DNA of 64,000 nt from Vandiemenella viatica (GCA_031002005.1 CM061914.1:196806685-196870684), one strand, 5' to 3'. Shown: positions 11,309 to 23,329, counted from the stretch's first letter. The notes: generated by a model not told the origin, from the letters alone. Translations and numbers: made by a program.

Positions 11309-12378
11309 CTAAATTAAAATTTGATTACAACAATACAATGGTACTAGAAACCAATATCAGTAGGATAGAGACATTCACTTGAGTACTATCTAGTGAAGAT
11401 TAGTATGTACGGCGAGAGGATCGGTCGTGTACACACACCGAGACTCGCTGTCCTCCTCGCCACACGCCTGTGGTGAGTGACAGGTTACATTACTTAAACT
11501 TGCTTATTTCCATTGTATAACAGCAACTTCATTCATACTATTTTCTTAAAAATTAGTAGTTACGGTTACCAAGTATTGTACTGTCACTAGAGATATGACT
11601 GTATGCAAAATTTGAAGCCAATTTGACACCAAGAAGTTGGTGAAACACCGATTGCAAGAGTTTCAATTTACAACAGACAGGCAAGTATGATAATAAATGC
11701 TAAAAAAGGTCTACTTCTTATAGATTTTAAACACACATGAAATATAAGTATTGAGAACATCAATTGACAGTAGGCTTAGCAAAGATTAAATACCTTTGCA
11801 ATCAGTAAAGAGGGTGGTGAGGGGTGGAATGGAGTGAAAAAAAATTGGTTACAAAACCTTCACATGTTACTTGGGCTGTAGCAACACAAATGACAAGGCC
11901 TGGCCCAAGACTGTTATACTGACACAAGGAATTTACCTATTTAGTATTTTCCAGAGCTCGCAAAATTGACATTCCCATTGCTAAGCCTTTTTTTGATTTC
12001 TAAAGCCTCCGAAGCATGATAAAAAATTAAATAAAAGAATAGAAAAAATGTAATTACTTGAACTTTTGTATTTAAGAGAAAGATAGATTGAAATCTTTGC
12101 TTTCAGTATTAATATGATTTTGGGCAAAATACATATTTACTTCAAATATTCAAAGATTTGTAACATAAAGTAAACAAAATGATTTGTGTAACTTAGTGAT
12201 TGTAACCACCTTGTATTGCTTTTGGAAATAAAAACTAGCAAAATTATTATATCACAGATGTTAGTTAACACAATCAAGTTTTTTAGCTTACTCGTCATAA
12301 ATACTACCATAAAAAAATCACCACAGTAAGTGTATGGAACAAGTTGTGTCCCGCTGTGTTAATAACAGGTCCCGTTAC
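11309..12378. other. Intron 16, nothing recognised
   Basis: Short AT-rich intron between exons 16 and 17. No element seen. Confidence 0.5.
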
Positions 12379-12556
12379 CTCGTTAGCGCCCTGTTCTGTG
12401 AGCAGGCGGCCTGCATATATACAGATGAATGCTCCCTGCGGTATGTCGTTCAGGCACCGGATACCCCAACCCCTCTTCACGGTCTTGAAAACCTGCAGTT
12501 TCAGCTGCAGGGGATGTTGAGCAACTCGATTCAAACAGGTGCTCTTACATTTGCAT
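12379..12556 (-). CDS. SETDB1: SETDB1 in-window exon 16 (end of pre-SET, SET first half)
   Basis: 178 nt, phase 2 in and phase 0 out. Acceptor TTTCAG, donor GTAACG. It begins with the last pre-SET cysteines (CKC...TCLNR) and continues into SET: LQVFKT, GWGIRCLNDIPQGAFICIYA, GRLLTEQ. GWGIR is the cofactor-binding motif. The AGRLLTEQGANE end is where SETDB1 enzymes are split by an insertion. Confidence 0.98.
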
Positions 12557-14435
12557 CTGAAACATAATCAATAAACTATTAACAACAGGAGGAGCAATTA
12601 TAATCAACATGTAAAACTTACACAGGGAAAGATGTTAAGAAAAGATAAACGAGTATTATAATCAAGGTATTGTGTATGTAACACCAGTTACATCCATTCC
12701 AATTTTTCTTTAAAATTGCCAAGCAGTGGTACTACATTAAGTTCTGGCACAAATTATGAAACACCCATGCAAGAAACATCCACAAGCTTCAGCAGACTTT
12801 TAATGATTATGAACTGGGGACTGCTTAAATTAAATATTGTAAAAATTATTTAAAAATTACTCTGAGAAAGCAGAAACAAACTAACATTCTGGAATCCCAC
12901 CAACAAGTAAAGCACAATTGTTTGAAAGTGTTAAAATTTTCTGGTTAGGAATAATGCTGATTACACAAACAGTATTTTAACCAAGGATTTGGGAATGAGA
13001 ATGGCATCAAAATTTGTGTCACTTCAATGTAACAGAGTCTCAAAACATGATGAACAGCCCCAACATTACTGAGGAATGATCGCTGGTGTGGAGGGGGACA
13101 ATACTAAAAGGACCCATCTTCAGAACAGTGAGGACGCAACACAAAATATGACAACACAATCTACTATATAATTTCCTAAGCTCACCCATTCACTCACCTC
13201 GATAGCTATTGGCTGCAGAACGGTGTCACGTGACAGCCTTCGTTCACAAATTAACAGCGACCAGAGATACCATTGGAAGAAATTTGTGGTTATGTCCACA
13301 ATTTAATAGCTAAGCAATTGCTACCAAATTAATTGCCATATTACATTCATCAAGTTTACTTTTTGTAGCGATTCATAGTTTAAAAAATATTGATAAATTT
13401 TGTAGCTGAAAAACGCATATCTGCTTTTCAGTAACATGTAGTTGATGAAAGCAATTAAAAAATATATATATATATATATATTTACTTATGGTGTCTGCTG
13501 TAACCACGAATGCCAATTTTCATTCCGGCTTAGGATAAATTTCAATTTAATTAAAACCTTCACTAATTTTTTTGCTTGACGGTTTATTTGCTTTTTAGGT
13601 ATTTTACTTACAACTTTTTTCATGTTCGCTGTATCTGAGTTATTAGGTTATTTTTAGTGGACATCAGACCAAATATGGTACCGAGTTGAATATTCTGGCA
13701 ATTCAGTTCTTCGGAGGTGCTCAACTGTTTAATAATATGGATTGTGTATCAAGTTCTCTGGCCATTACAGATACTATGACCAATGATTATATTAAGAGTA
13801 TTTGCCTTCAGTCTCGATTAAAAACAATGTGATGTTTTCGAAACGAACAGGAGTTTTTTTAAATTTTTTCAGAGTGAACTTTAAGGGTCAAATTCAAGTC
13901 AAGTTTGTATTTAAGCAATTATACGATTGTACTATCGTCCCTGTCCGTGTTTAATACCTACCTCTATTAATGCTTCCAAGTTCTTCAAGCTCAGAGATTT
14001 TATACACCCTGAAACACAGGTCACGTTTATAATTGGTCAAATTAGGTCAACCTGCCATAATCTTTCATCCTGAAAACTGGAACTATTCTAGACCTGTGAC
14101 GATACACAAAAAAACGATCACGGGCTCACACTAGTATGGAATAAGTATGTGAAGTAATAAACACATTAGGTGACATTTTTCCTTCCTGCACCGACTTCAG
14201 ATACGTATTGAGAAGACTGACTGTTATTTGTGTATGATCTACAGTCAACACAGACAGTACAACCCAGGTTTCTCCCTGTGCTAAAAGAGTAGATCTAACT
14301 GCCTCCAACCACTTCAATTCAAGGAACCAATGGCTGTTGAATTAAAATGTTTGGTATAACGACAGAGACTCTAAGCTATCTCTAAACATCTGGTGTCCTG
14401 AAGGGGGGTGATTTCATATTGTGAGTGAACACGGT
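12557..14435. other. Intron 15 right part, nothing recognised
   Basis: AT-rich, with an (AT)n microsatellite near 13459-13480. No coding domain found. Confidence 0.5.
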
Positions 14436-14660
14436 AATATACATCTACATCTACTCTCAATTTCACAAAACCGTGGGTGGCGGAGGACGCTTTGAACCAA
14501 AAATAATCTTTACTCTGTGCATACCTATCCTGTATGGTATGGCCAAAGAAATGATTGATATAAGCACCATTATGGCACCTTATTTCTCTAGTCTTATCAT
14601 TCCTGTTAGATTTTGCATAGGTCCAAAGGAAATGAAGAGAAGCATTTTGTCTTCACTATA
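14436..14660 (+). repeat. Possible dispersed insect repeat
   Basis: ACATCTACATCTACTCTCAA and GTGGGTGGCGGAGGACGCTT resemble a high-copy repeat common in some large insect genomes (CATCTACATCTA...GTGTGGCGGAGGGTAC). The match is from memory and short, hence the low confidence. Confidence 0.35.
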
Positions 14661-14933
14661 TACTTCCAAACAGACGAAATATACACTAGATCACTCGTAC
14701 TAAAATTCCGTGAATACAACAATGAATAGTAAGGCTGGGGTTTATAATATTATGAAAGAAGAACCACCTCATTTGTATCAACTGACTATTTGTTTAGTGT
14801 AATAGGCACATAACAACAGTCGCCGCCAGTGAAGCAGTTTATTAATATCTCTGTGATATGTGCTACTGCTATCTAGTGGCTAAGCTGTGAACTGTCTCAT
14901 ACGTACGATTTCACAGGTATTACTTTTGACCTA

Positions 14934-15230
14934 TAAGGGTCAAATTCCGAAAAATTTCGTTCTTAATTTATAATGTAGCATGAGTGGAGGCCTTAATCTT
15001 TTAAATGATACTTCATTTATCGATTTTTGTCCTTGAAGGGTCGAATTCCAAAAAATTCCTGTCTTAAGATATGACGTAATCAAAGAAGAGACCTCAATGT
15101 TTAATATGATGGCTATTTAGGTTAGATATCAAGGGAGATTAATGAAAAATATGTTATGGAAATAATGATAATTTTGCCCTTTAAGGGTAGCATTCCAAAA
15201 AATTCCTTTCTTAAAATATGATGTGACCAT
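14934..15230 (+). repeat. Three degenerate direct repeats
   Basis: AAGGGTCAAATTCCGAAAAA at about 14936, AAGGGTCGAATTCCAAAAAA at about 15038, and AAGGGTAGCATTCCAAAAAA at about 15184. Each is followed by a TTCTTAA-type phrase and an ATATGACGT-like block. Spacing is about 100 and 145 bases. A fourth weak unit (AAGGGTCAAATTC) lies near 13883. Confidence 0.65.
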
Positions 15231-15358
15231 AAACTTTAAAATGATACCACATTCATAGATTTTGGTTAAGTATGAAGGGAGATAATGGCTCCTGACAAAA
15301 AAAAAAAGAAACCTCTTATAGAATTGATATATATGCTATAAGAGAACGTGAAGCTTAC

Positions 15359-15501
15359 CTAGAGTTGCACTCGTAAATGCCAGTAGGCACGGCTTCAGGT
15401 AGGCGTTTGTAAACATACCCCACATTAGGATTTATCTCTCCTGTGGGACCATATGCTGTTCCCTGGATAGTCAACTGCCAGCAGGAACACTTATTACGGT
15501 C
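15359..15501 (-). CDS. SETDB1: SETDB1 in-window exon 15 (pre-SET)
   Basis: 143 nt, phase 0 in and phase 2 out. Acceptor TTTCAG, donor GTAAGC. It encodes NKCSCWQLTIQGTAYG, then GYVYKRLPEAVPTGIYECN. KCSC and YEC supply zinc-cluster cysteines four to six. The GY-Y-RL-TG-YECN order is typical of SETDB1. Confidence 0.98.
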
Positions 15502-16389
15502 CTGAAAATAAATCACACACAAATTTGTATTTAAAATTTTCTTGATTATTGATTCTCACATACATACAACATGATAAGCCTTTGAATTGCCAACATATCT
15601 GGACAATGGTGGTAGTACAACTGCCATTAGGCAATGGAAATAAGAAAGGATAGGGAAAACAAACCACCACTGATTAGTGATGGGTTAATTTCCCCACCCT
15701 TGCTTTTTTTAACAACCATTTCTCAATGACACATGGTGAAACTCTGTACTGATGACTCAGAAAAACTGCTTATGTTTGCTTCAGATAACATCATTACAAT
15801 AATGGTTTAAAATAGATTCTGTGTACCAAATGGTATAATAAGTAATAAGTAATTGCGGAATTCTGAATTCTCCAAGGTTTGGGCAGTTACAGTTTGTCTA
15901 AGATGAGGTCATTACAACTGGGGATGGAAAGGAAGTTAGCCACAGCCTTACAACGTAACCATCTCAGCATTCGACCGACATGACCTTGGGAAAGTCGTGG
16001 AACGGAGAGGCATTCCCACGTGCTGCCAAATACCTGGTCTAAACATTATCACCCAGCCCTACTCTCCTCCCTGCAGCCTGAAGACGAGACAGAGTGCGCA
16101 GTTATTGAAATATCCTGTGTAAACATCAATTTCCCTCTGTTAATTTTCTGGGGGAATAAATTAACAGCTGTTTGTTTCTTGCAAGGTTCATTCTAAACTT
16201 CCCACAATTACAAAGACCAGTTAGAAAAAATTACCTCCTACTGTGATTCAGATTACGTCTTAATACAATATATCAGCAATTACTCTCATTAACGATGTTT
16301 TATTCACTTATATCAAATGAAACAGTTCCAGTAATAGTATAAATGCCCTGGAACCCTATTGTCATTCGTAGTATACATTTTACACATAC
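15502..16389. other. Intron 14
   Basis: Mostly unremarkable. ATAAGAAAGGATAGGGAAAAC near 15630-15655, preceded by CATTAGGCAAT, matches the terminal phrase of the Penelope-like foldback family. The rest, up to about 15930, may be its eroded arm. Confidence 0.45.
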
Positions 16390-16557
16390 CTTGCAGTCAT
16401 CAGTACAGTCACAGCCGGTAAGGAACTCTGGGTCGAGATTGAGAGGAACTCCTTCCATAGGCAGCCTCTGTGTCGAGTAGTTGACAAACTCGGGCACACT
16501 GTGATCCACACAGTTCACACACGACACTGGTACGTTCTCCAGCCCGTACGACAAGTC
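16390..16557 (-). CDS. SETDB1: SETDB1 in-window exon 14 (pre-SET)
   Basis: 168 nt, 56 codons, phase 0 both sides. Acceptor TTGCAG, donor GTATGT. It encodes DLSYGLENVPVSCVN, then GCDCTDDCK. The GCDC and DDC cysteines are the first three of the nine that bind the zinc cluster of the pre-SET domain. Confidence 0.98.
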
Positions 16558-17755
16558 CTGCAACATCAACATAAGGTGACTCAAACCTAGTGCAACATTA
16601 GGTCAGGTAATAGAGGACACAGGTTCACTATGAATGAGGTTTACTAAGATCAATAGAGTAGTTATAGCGAGCAGTAACTGCACGGAATAGTATCAACAGA
16701 AACGTGAGAGTTATTGCATAGAATGACCTAAGGAATGTGGTTAAGGAGGCACGCAGGTCCTAAATTGCCACGACTAGTGTAAGAAAAATTTATGCATTAA
16801 AGACTTGAGTGGATATTATTTAATCTCTGACTAAATGTTATCATTTAGTAGTTTTAAGATTTACTTCTAACCTTTTGTGAATTTCAGAGGAAGGTTTGAA
16901 GTCACCACTGACTGAAGGGAAAGTACCTTATATATTATTAATTACTTGACACTATTCTAGGTAAGGCACAAGCAAGCTCACGTAAGGACGACAAAAGTGA
17001 GAAAATACATATATATTTTTTTTGGGGGGGGGGGGGTAAATACATAGACCAGAAGCTTCATAAAGGTTCCAGCATGTGAGTGACTTGTATGTTGTTACTA
17101 AAAATGTAAGTGGTTCTTTAAGATGGTGAAATGCACCAAGGATTATATTGTAAACATGTAAAGTTCTTTTCTAATCCCTCAGTAATGGAAGGAGACTTTA
17201 CAAGTGGTAGAGCAGGACATAAGGGGATCAAACATGTTGGATATCTTCCCAATAAAGCCCAAAGATAACATTGTGGCGTGTTAAGTAACTGAAGGAATAA
17301 GTGGTCATGAAGCAGTTCTGATACATATTACAGGACTTCGTTTTAAGTTTTGCATGTTCAAGGTTTAATTCTAAAAAGTAATTTCAACTATACTTCCTGT
17401 TGATATATTTGAGAAGTTCAGAAGATGTGGCAACAGTGTAGGTGAAGTAACATGACGTAAAAGACAATTCTAGAGCGTACATTTTTTGTTTAGCAAAGGA
17501 AGTGAAGATGTCTTGTAAAATTACCGACTTTACCTTTATACCAGTCGCAAAGACAAGTGGTGATAAAAGTATTACAAGTACCGGCAAACGAGGAATGCCA
17601 GAAAATGAGGAAATACCAGCTCTTCAGCTATTACCAACAGGCCTGCTCTGACTTCACGCAATACAGGGGGTCAACGAGCAAGTAAACGGTGAAAAACACT
17701 CAGTAACTCAGCTACTGTGCCTAGTGAAGATCATTGTGTAAAATTCAAAAGTTAT
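16558..17755. other. Intron 13 left part, nothing recognised
   Basis: AT-rich, with a G tract at about 17022-17036. No gene or clear element. Confidence 0.5.
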
Positions 17756-17759
17756 TGTA

Positions 17760-18125
17760 ATGCAACTAAGGAAAATGGAAGCGGCTTCTAGGCGATATAA
17801 ATAAGAAAAGAAAGGGAAATTAACCCACCACATACCAAAGTGGACGGATGCGATAAGAGAACACTAATGCTGACAAACAAACAACACAATATTTCGGCAT
17901 ATGCCTTGCTCACAAATAGAAAAAACGGGCCATTAGGCTCGGAACGTGTGTGCACACCGAATGTTACCTAATGAGTCATTAGGTAACGTTCGGTGTGCAC
18001 ACACGTTCCGAGCCTAATGGCCCGTTTTTTTCTATTTGTGAGCAAGGCATATGCCGAAATATTGTGTTGTTTGTTTGTCAGCATTAGTGTTCTCTCATCG
18101 CATCCGTCCACTTTGGTATGTGAAA
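17760..18125. repeat. Near-perfect giant palindrome (Penelope-like foldback)
   Basis: From 17829 to 18122 the sequence is an inverted repeat with arms of about 146 bases and almost no loop; the centre is CCTAATGAGTCATTAGG around 17975. The arms differ by a handful of changes, for example six As against seven Ts in the AAAAAACGGG tract. Each arm holds CAATATTTCGGC, GGCATATGCC and GTGTGCACAC. The left flank TAGGCGATATAAATAAG and AGGGAAATTAACCCACCA is shared with the copy at 51717. Confidence 0.92.
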
Positions 18126-18552
18126 AGTTATTGTAATAAATACAGTAAAATCAAGAATTATATTAATCTATTTCACAATTTTGGTATATAATACATTGGC
18201 ACATTTAGACCTATTTACAGTTTTAAATTGTGTAGGAGTAGCTTGTAAGCTATAAAATCTGTATTTTTATAATTATAATATAATTATGCCTGGACATTTT
18301 CACTTTACGCCCGAGTCTGAAAGATAGCAGTAACAAATACGCTTGGATTTATGAACAAATTCCTAGCACTGATTGAGAGACAGGAGGCAATAGGGAATAC
18401 TTGAAACAACTGAATAAGAAATTAATAACAACAAAGAAGGTGGCTAAAGATGGATTTATTGTTGCTGTATGTAAGTGTTTCAATACACTCCGCCAAACTA
18501 TTTGGTTTTAGTAATACTCAATTTCTCCCACTTACATAGAACTAATGTCGAT

Positions 18553-19352
18553 ATCATATTTATATGGAAAGGGCAGATAAAATACATCCAACACACACCA
18601 AAGTTGAAGGGAGGAGAGCAGCAGCAACACAAAACACACAAACAAAGAAAATACAATATTTCGGGTGAAAATCCCTTTTTCAAGTTAACAGAAAGTTGGC
18701 TGGTCTTGCGCAAGACTTCCGTTCGACGCAGCCACTTGTAGAACACAATAAACCGTCGGAGGTGGTGGGGGGAGCAACGATAATATAACCACGAGTATAA
18801 GAAAGATTAAAATGGTTGAAAAAAATAATAGTTATAAAAAATACAAATAAATAAATAAATAATTGAAAAATTTTGAAAAATATATTAAACTATTGTACTG
18901 GCCAGTGATGGGTGTATAGGGCGAGTATGGAAGATATTAACGGAAATTAAGGCCTGTGGGAAGTCTGCAGGATGTGTTGATATGCCAATTCCCACCTGCG
19001 GAGTTCAGTTTGGGAGGTAGTGTCTGGAAGTACTCTAATGGCTCTGACTGTGAAGCAGTTATTAAGATCGCGGGTGTTGTGAGCAACAGGGAGGTCCAGA
19101 TTTTAGGAGTAAACTGTTTGTCTGTGACCATTCATTCTGATGGCTAATGAGTTTTGCAGAGAGGCTCCGTTGAATGCAAGGCTTGGGCAAGCGCAGCCAC
19201 TTACTTCCGTTTACTCGAAGAAGGGTTTTTACTTGAAATATTGTATTTTCTTTGTTTGTGTGTTGTTTTGTGTTGCTGCTACCCTCCTCCCTTCAACTTT
19301 GGTGAGTGTTGGGTGTATTTTATCCGTTCTTTCCATATAAATATTGCCTCGC
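18553..19352. mobile_element. Truncated Penelope-like element between inverted terminal repeats
   Basis: Inverted arms of about 120-150 bases at 18553-18690 and 19190-19352, starting ATATTTATATGGAAAG and ending CTTTCCATATAAATAT, enclose a GIY-YIG-like coding fragment on the minus strand (18937-19131). Each arm contains GAAATATTGTATTTTCTTTG. This arrangement, a 5'-truncated body with an inverted copy of its own terminal repeat, is known for Penelope-like elements. It lies 85 bases from exon 13. Confidence 0.78.
18937..19131 (-). pseudogene. Penelope-like GIY-YIG endonuclease C-terminal fragment
   Basis: The minus-strand frame contains AILITASQSEPLEYFQTLPP, which parallels the C-terminal part of the GIY-YIG frames at 58992-59327 and 61182-61526 (short hydrophobic run, then a FP/FQ-T-P segment). 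The catalytic part has been lost. Confidence 0.6.
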
Positions 19353-19436
19353 TGCAGTTCTTGCCTTACATTGTTACATACAATATCGATATCAATATTT
19401 CTACAATAAAGTTCTGTGTAAGGATTCTAAACTAAC

Positions 19437-19632
19437 CTTGATCTCGCTGAATCCCTTTTCCAAGACAAATTCTGCAAAACAGTGCACCCAGAAGTCAAAG
19501 TCAAACAGGTCGACACCCATGGTAGAAACGACAGAGCGCAGATAGCGGTGTAACTCTTCCATGGAGCGGATCCGCCTGCCGCAGGGGCTACGGTAGATCA
19601 CGCAGCGACGCCCGCGGCCCCGGCACACCTCC
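19437..19632 (-). CDS. SETDB1: SETDB1 in-window exon 13 (methyl-CpG-binding domain)
   Basis: 196 nt, phase 2 in and phase 0 out. Acceptor TTGTAG, donor GTTAGT. It encodes the MBD core: GRRCVIYRSPCGRRIRSMEE, then LHRYL and a C-terminal part with FDFDFWVHCF. The Y-x-(S/T)-P-C-G motif is the family signature. It lies within 100 bases of the end of a Penelope-like foldback repeat. Confidence 0.97.
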
Positions 19633-19964
19633 CTACAACATTACAAGCACAACGGCAATCAGTTTACAATGCACACGACCTTATAATGCTACTAAGGAAC
19701 CAATAAAAATTAAAGAATTCAAACAATTCAATCTGTTAAGTTACTAAAGACCACTATTAAATTTGCAATCATAACTTTTAAAGCTGTAACTAAAATTAAT
19801 CTACAAGTATAAACAATCCATCTCAATGTGATAGCACTATCATACACAATTTCTTCTTGGCCAAAAAATTGTTAAAATGACCCATGTCAGACGAAAATGT
19901 CCTACAGTCATAGTAGCCTGAAACCAATTTCTTTGTCATGGATATGGCTTTCTCTAAAAATGTG

Positions 19965-20215
19965 TAACGATAGCAAGGAAAAAGGAAAATGCTTTTAGGC
20001 AATATAAATGACAAAGGAAAGGGAAAATGACTCATCACTCACCAAAGTTGAAGACTGCAATGAGTGAAAAACATATATGATAAACAAAAACATATACAAT
20101 ATTTCAATCATGTTGTTCGGGTGGTGTGCACATGCCGAAGTTCATCACATAACTTTATATGTGTGGTCATAAAATTTCAATATGGCTTCATCTTCAGAAC
20201 TGCTGGCTATCAGAA
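19965..20215 (-). repeat. Penelope-like terminal repeat, single arm
   Basis: Starts TTTTAGGCAATATAAATGAC, then AAGGAAAGGGAAAATGACTC and ACAATATTTCAATCATG, ending with GTGTGCACATGCCG. This is the minus orientation of the arm family. A weak CTGAAGA...GAAA pattern lies at about 20172-20197 (minus strand) but its hairpin is lost. Confidence 0.6.
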
Positions 20216-20380
20216 TATTATAACATAATTTAAAATAATACTCTGACAAGATGTGACAAATGATGAACACAAAATATGAAAATAGGTTATCACCATGGCA
20301 CTAGCCATGTGCATCTACAATAAAAATGTGTCAAAAGCTTAACATCCGAATTTCTGAAAAAAATGCAAATAGTTTCCCAC

Positions 20381-20526
20381 CTGTTCCAACCACAAAGCAT
20401 CGGTATGACCAGTGGGTTATAGCCCTTCATGGAGTCCGGATTATACGGAAAGCCAGAAATGCACGAAGGTGAACACTGGTGCGGCCTGAAGCGTTTTGGT
20501 CTGTACTGCGTAGCTAGCTGCATATA
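20381..20526 (-). CDS. SETDB1: SETDB1 in-window exon 12 (before MBD)
   Basis: 146 nt, phase 0 in and phase 2 out. Acceptor TTTCAG, donor GTGGGA. It encodes PHQCSPSCISGF and GYNPLVIPMLCGWNR. This matches the conserved segment with paired cysteines and the NPL(L/V)(V/I)P motif that precedes the MBD core in SETDB1 proteins. Confidence 0.95.
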
Positions 20527-21080
20527 CTGAAACACACCAAATTCCAATAAGCCTTACACATTATAATTTTTTCATTGTTTCTTCAAAATTTTGTGTTTAT
20601 GGACAAAAATAACAAACAAATCATTTTAATCACTTTGGATAATGTCATGGTATAATTAATTTGATAGAATTCTAGAAATTAGCGACTGGAATTTATGTTG
20701 GGAATTGACACCATTGCCATATTTTACACTGGCATTCAAAATCATAAAACTTAGATTGTAGTTTGATATATTCTTTCTTTCTCTCTGGAATAAGTCCATC
20801 CATATCAATTTATTCAACTCAGACTTTCAAGGCACATTTGTGAAACTACAAATGTTTGAGGAAAATCATATGATGGTCACATTATCATGTGTCAAACAAA
20901 GTTCTTTTACTTGTGAAAGACGACACATTCCAAAACAGTTGGGCAGTTTGTTGTAACCTGGTGCAAAATTTTGCATTATTAAAGATTAATTAATTAAGTT
21001 TAACATCAATAGGTAGCATCATTTTCCACTATCCATTTAAATTATAATAATTATTAATTAATAACAGAGAAAATTTTAAG
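20527..21080. other. Intron 11 right part, nothing recognised
   Basis: AT-rich, no element seen before the LINE fragment. Confidence 0.5.
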
Positions 21081-21084
21081 AATT

Positions 21085-21590
21085 TGGAATAATAAATTGA
21101 AGGAACACAAAATTTCACCAATAATTTTGGGAAGAAAAAACAATGGCATTTGCGGACAATTTTGTTATACTTTCAGATGGTATTACAAATGCAAAAACAC
21201 AGATCAATCTCTTGGAAGCAATTGCAAACAAAAAAGGCTTGAGAATTTCATTAGAAAAAAAACATTACAAACATTAAAAATTCTCCAAAATTTTTAATGG
21301 CAGACATTAGGAAAATAGAGAAAGTAAAGAAATTTAAATATCTGGGTGAAAAAATTGAAGAAAATGGATTAGATAAATCAGCCATAGAAGAAATGATACT
21401 CAGTATGGAAAGAGCAAAAAAGAGATCTAAAAATCTTAAAATAAAGCATACAACCCGGTCATGGAACCAAAACGTCTACATGCTAGTTATTTTTTATATT
21501 CAGGACGGAATCGAAGATTTAACAGGATGGAACTGTTATACTGCTAAATTTTCTGAACAGATCATTACAGTGGGTTCTTCTTGAGGCTTT
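21085..21590 (+). pseudogene. LINE reverse transcriptase fragment
   Basis: At about 21140 the plus strand reads MAFADNFVILSDG, the Y/FADD catalytic box with the second D changed to N, followed by thumb sequence (IANKKGLRISLEK). After a shift it continues KVKKFKYLGEKIEENG, the F-YLG box typical of RTE/L1-like enzymes. The copy is broken by frameshifts. Confidence 0.8.
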
Positions 21591-21639
21591 TGCTAATATT
21601 CTTATTGATCATTTTTGCGATGTGAAAGTAAAATTTGTT

Positions 21640-23075
21640 TTGCTTGAAACTCATAAGATAATTTCATAGGATAGCAGTGAGTGTTAAAAACTGTTTAACT
21701 TTCATAAACGGTTCATATAGTTTGGAGAAAGATGACGGTATTGAGATTGTGTGGCAATTGCCTACCTTGAGCATCCTTAATGAGTTGTACGTCAATCCTA
21801 TTCCACCGGAAATAAGTCAGTTAAATGACTATGAGAAAATATAGATTGAATGTGCCAAAGCATTTCAGGTTGTTGTATCAATGACACCTAACTGACAAAT
21901 GATAAAAAAAAAGGTTATAGGAAGAAATGCTAAAAGAATTACCCAAGTTAGAATGTCCTACCAACACCAATCCTGAACAATATATAATGTAATGTGCCAA
22001 AAAATCAAAAATAATTAGGGAATATCTGGTTGAAACGAATAAAGTTTATGTTGCACTGAAGTATCTAAAGGATAAGAATGTACACTACTCGTGAATCAAA
22101 TTACCAGGTGGTTCAAATAAACCGATCAATCAGAACATACAGCACACTGTCAAAACAACAGTTTTTCACAAAGGTGATAATATACATAATGCACCACCAA
22201 TTCACATTACACCTGAAACAGAAAATATTTACAAATTGTTCACCATACATCCCTGGCATGAAAGAAGAAGAAATGTCCGTTTCAAAACTCTACCAATTGC
22301 TTAAAATAAACTCGGTATCAACTGTTTGTCAAGACACAAAATATCAATGTTCAATTTTTCTCTTATCTTTACACAGATGAAAAGTATAATCAGCTTCCCA
22401 CTCAAAACCAAAAACTGACTTCTAGTGAATTTATAAAATGCAGAGTAGTGTCGAAACATCCACTACTTCATCTTAATCAACAGTATTTATTCACTTATTA
22501 CATGATACCAACACGTGCCAGCTGAATTCTGGCATATTTTACGACATTAATTCGGTGAATCAGAGGCAAAAAATAACTGCTGAGCAATATCTCAAAATGA
22601 CGAGTGACGATGAATTGGAAGGTAATTTGATAGCGATATTCGACATGTTGAGACCACCGAGCAATTCTGGAATCATCCTGGGAATGGTGTCAACTGCATG
22701 ACAGCATTATGGCCCTGCAACCTGGTTTCTCGCCATCAGTCAATCAGAATGGATGTGGGAAAATTAGGGAGAATACATTAAGAAGGTTAGCGATCACGAA
22801 ATGGCAAACAAATATATTAGCGAGTTGGTAGCCCTGGATAGTGTTTTTATATCTCATTGGATTTTCCCACGTCTCCTGATGGTAAAGCACTACTTCTGGA
22901 GACATGAGTATCAATCAAGTGGCTCTGGGTTAGATACGTTCCAGCACTTCATGAATCACCTATAGAGAATGTGGCATCCATCACATCTAAAGACGTAACT
23001 TGCACAGTACCTACTAACCATCTTTCACCAGTACTGCATACTGCAGCAAAGTATGATCAGGTTCCAAGCTCATGA
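21640..23075 (+). pseudogene. Helitron Rep (HUH) domain remnant
   Basis: Frameshifted pieces read in order IPPEISQLNDYEKI, CAKAFQVVVSM, then LHLNQQYLF, SGIFYDINSVNQRQKITAEQ, YGPATWFLAISQSEWMWE, KVSDHEMANKYISELVALD and KHYFWRHEYQSS. They match the N-terminal and Rep parts of arthropod Helitron proteins. The HUH box is altered (HFM where HFH is expected). The helicase end of the same element is at 27230-27840, beyond a SINE and a hAT. Confidence 0.85.
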
Positions 23076-23085
23076 CAGTTTCATT

Positions 23086-23325
23086 TTATAGTTATGGCTT
23101 TATGCCTCGTCAATGTCAACGTCATTAGAGGTGGGATGAGACTGGGTACAAGGAAGGGGAAGGAATTCGGCCATGGCCTTTTGAAGGATGCATCCCGGCA
23201 ATCGCCTGGAGTGATTTGGGGAAACCATGGAAAACCCAAATCTGGATGCCCGGATGGGGATTCGAACCGGCGTCCTCCAGAATGAGAGGCCAGAGCGTTA
23301 ACCACTCACCCACAGTGCTCGGTAT
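23086..23325 (-). mobile_element. tRNA-derived SINE
   Basis: On the minus strand it starts CCGAGCACTGTGGGTGAGTG (A box GGGTGAGTGGTTAACGC) and has the B box GGTTCGAATCC at tRNA spacing, then a conserved tail. The flanks GACAGTTTCAT (about 23075) and GGCAGTTTCAT (about 23326) look like a target duplication with one change. A second good copy is at 47820. The 60-75 codon open frames here are not genes. Confidence 0.85.
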
Positions 23326-23329
23326 GGCA

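Noticed and set aside
12334..12567. 77-codon plus-strand frame over the SET exon
   Set aside because: It is the shadow of exon 16 on the other strand; the minus strand has GWGIR and the pre-SET cysteines.
23081..23313. Three frames of 62-74 codons
   Set aside because: They lie in a tRNA-derived SINE and differ from copy to copy by frameshifts.
23094..23320. Functional tRNA gene
   Set aside because: A and B boxes are present but the acceptor and anticodon stems are not complete and a long SINE tail follows.
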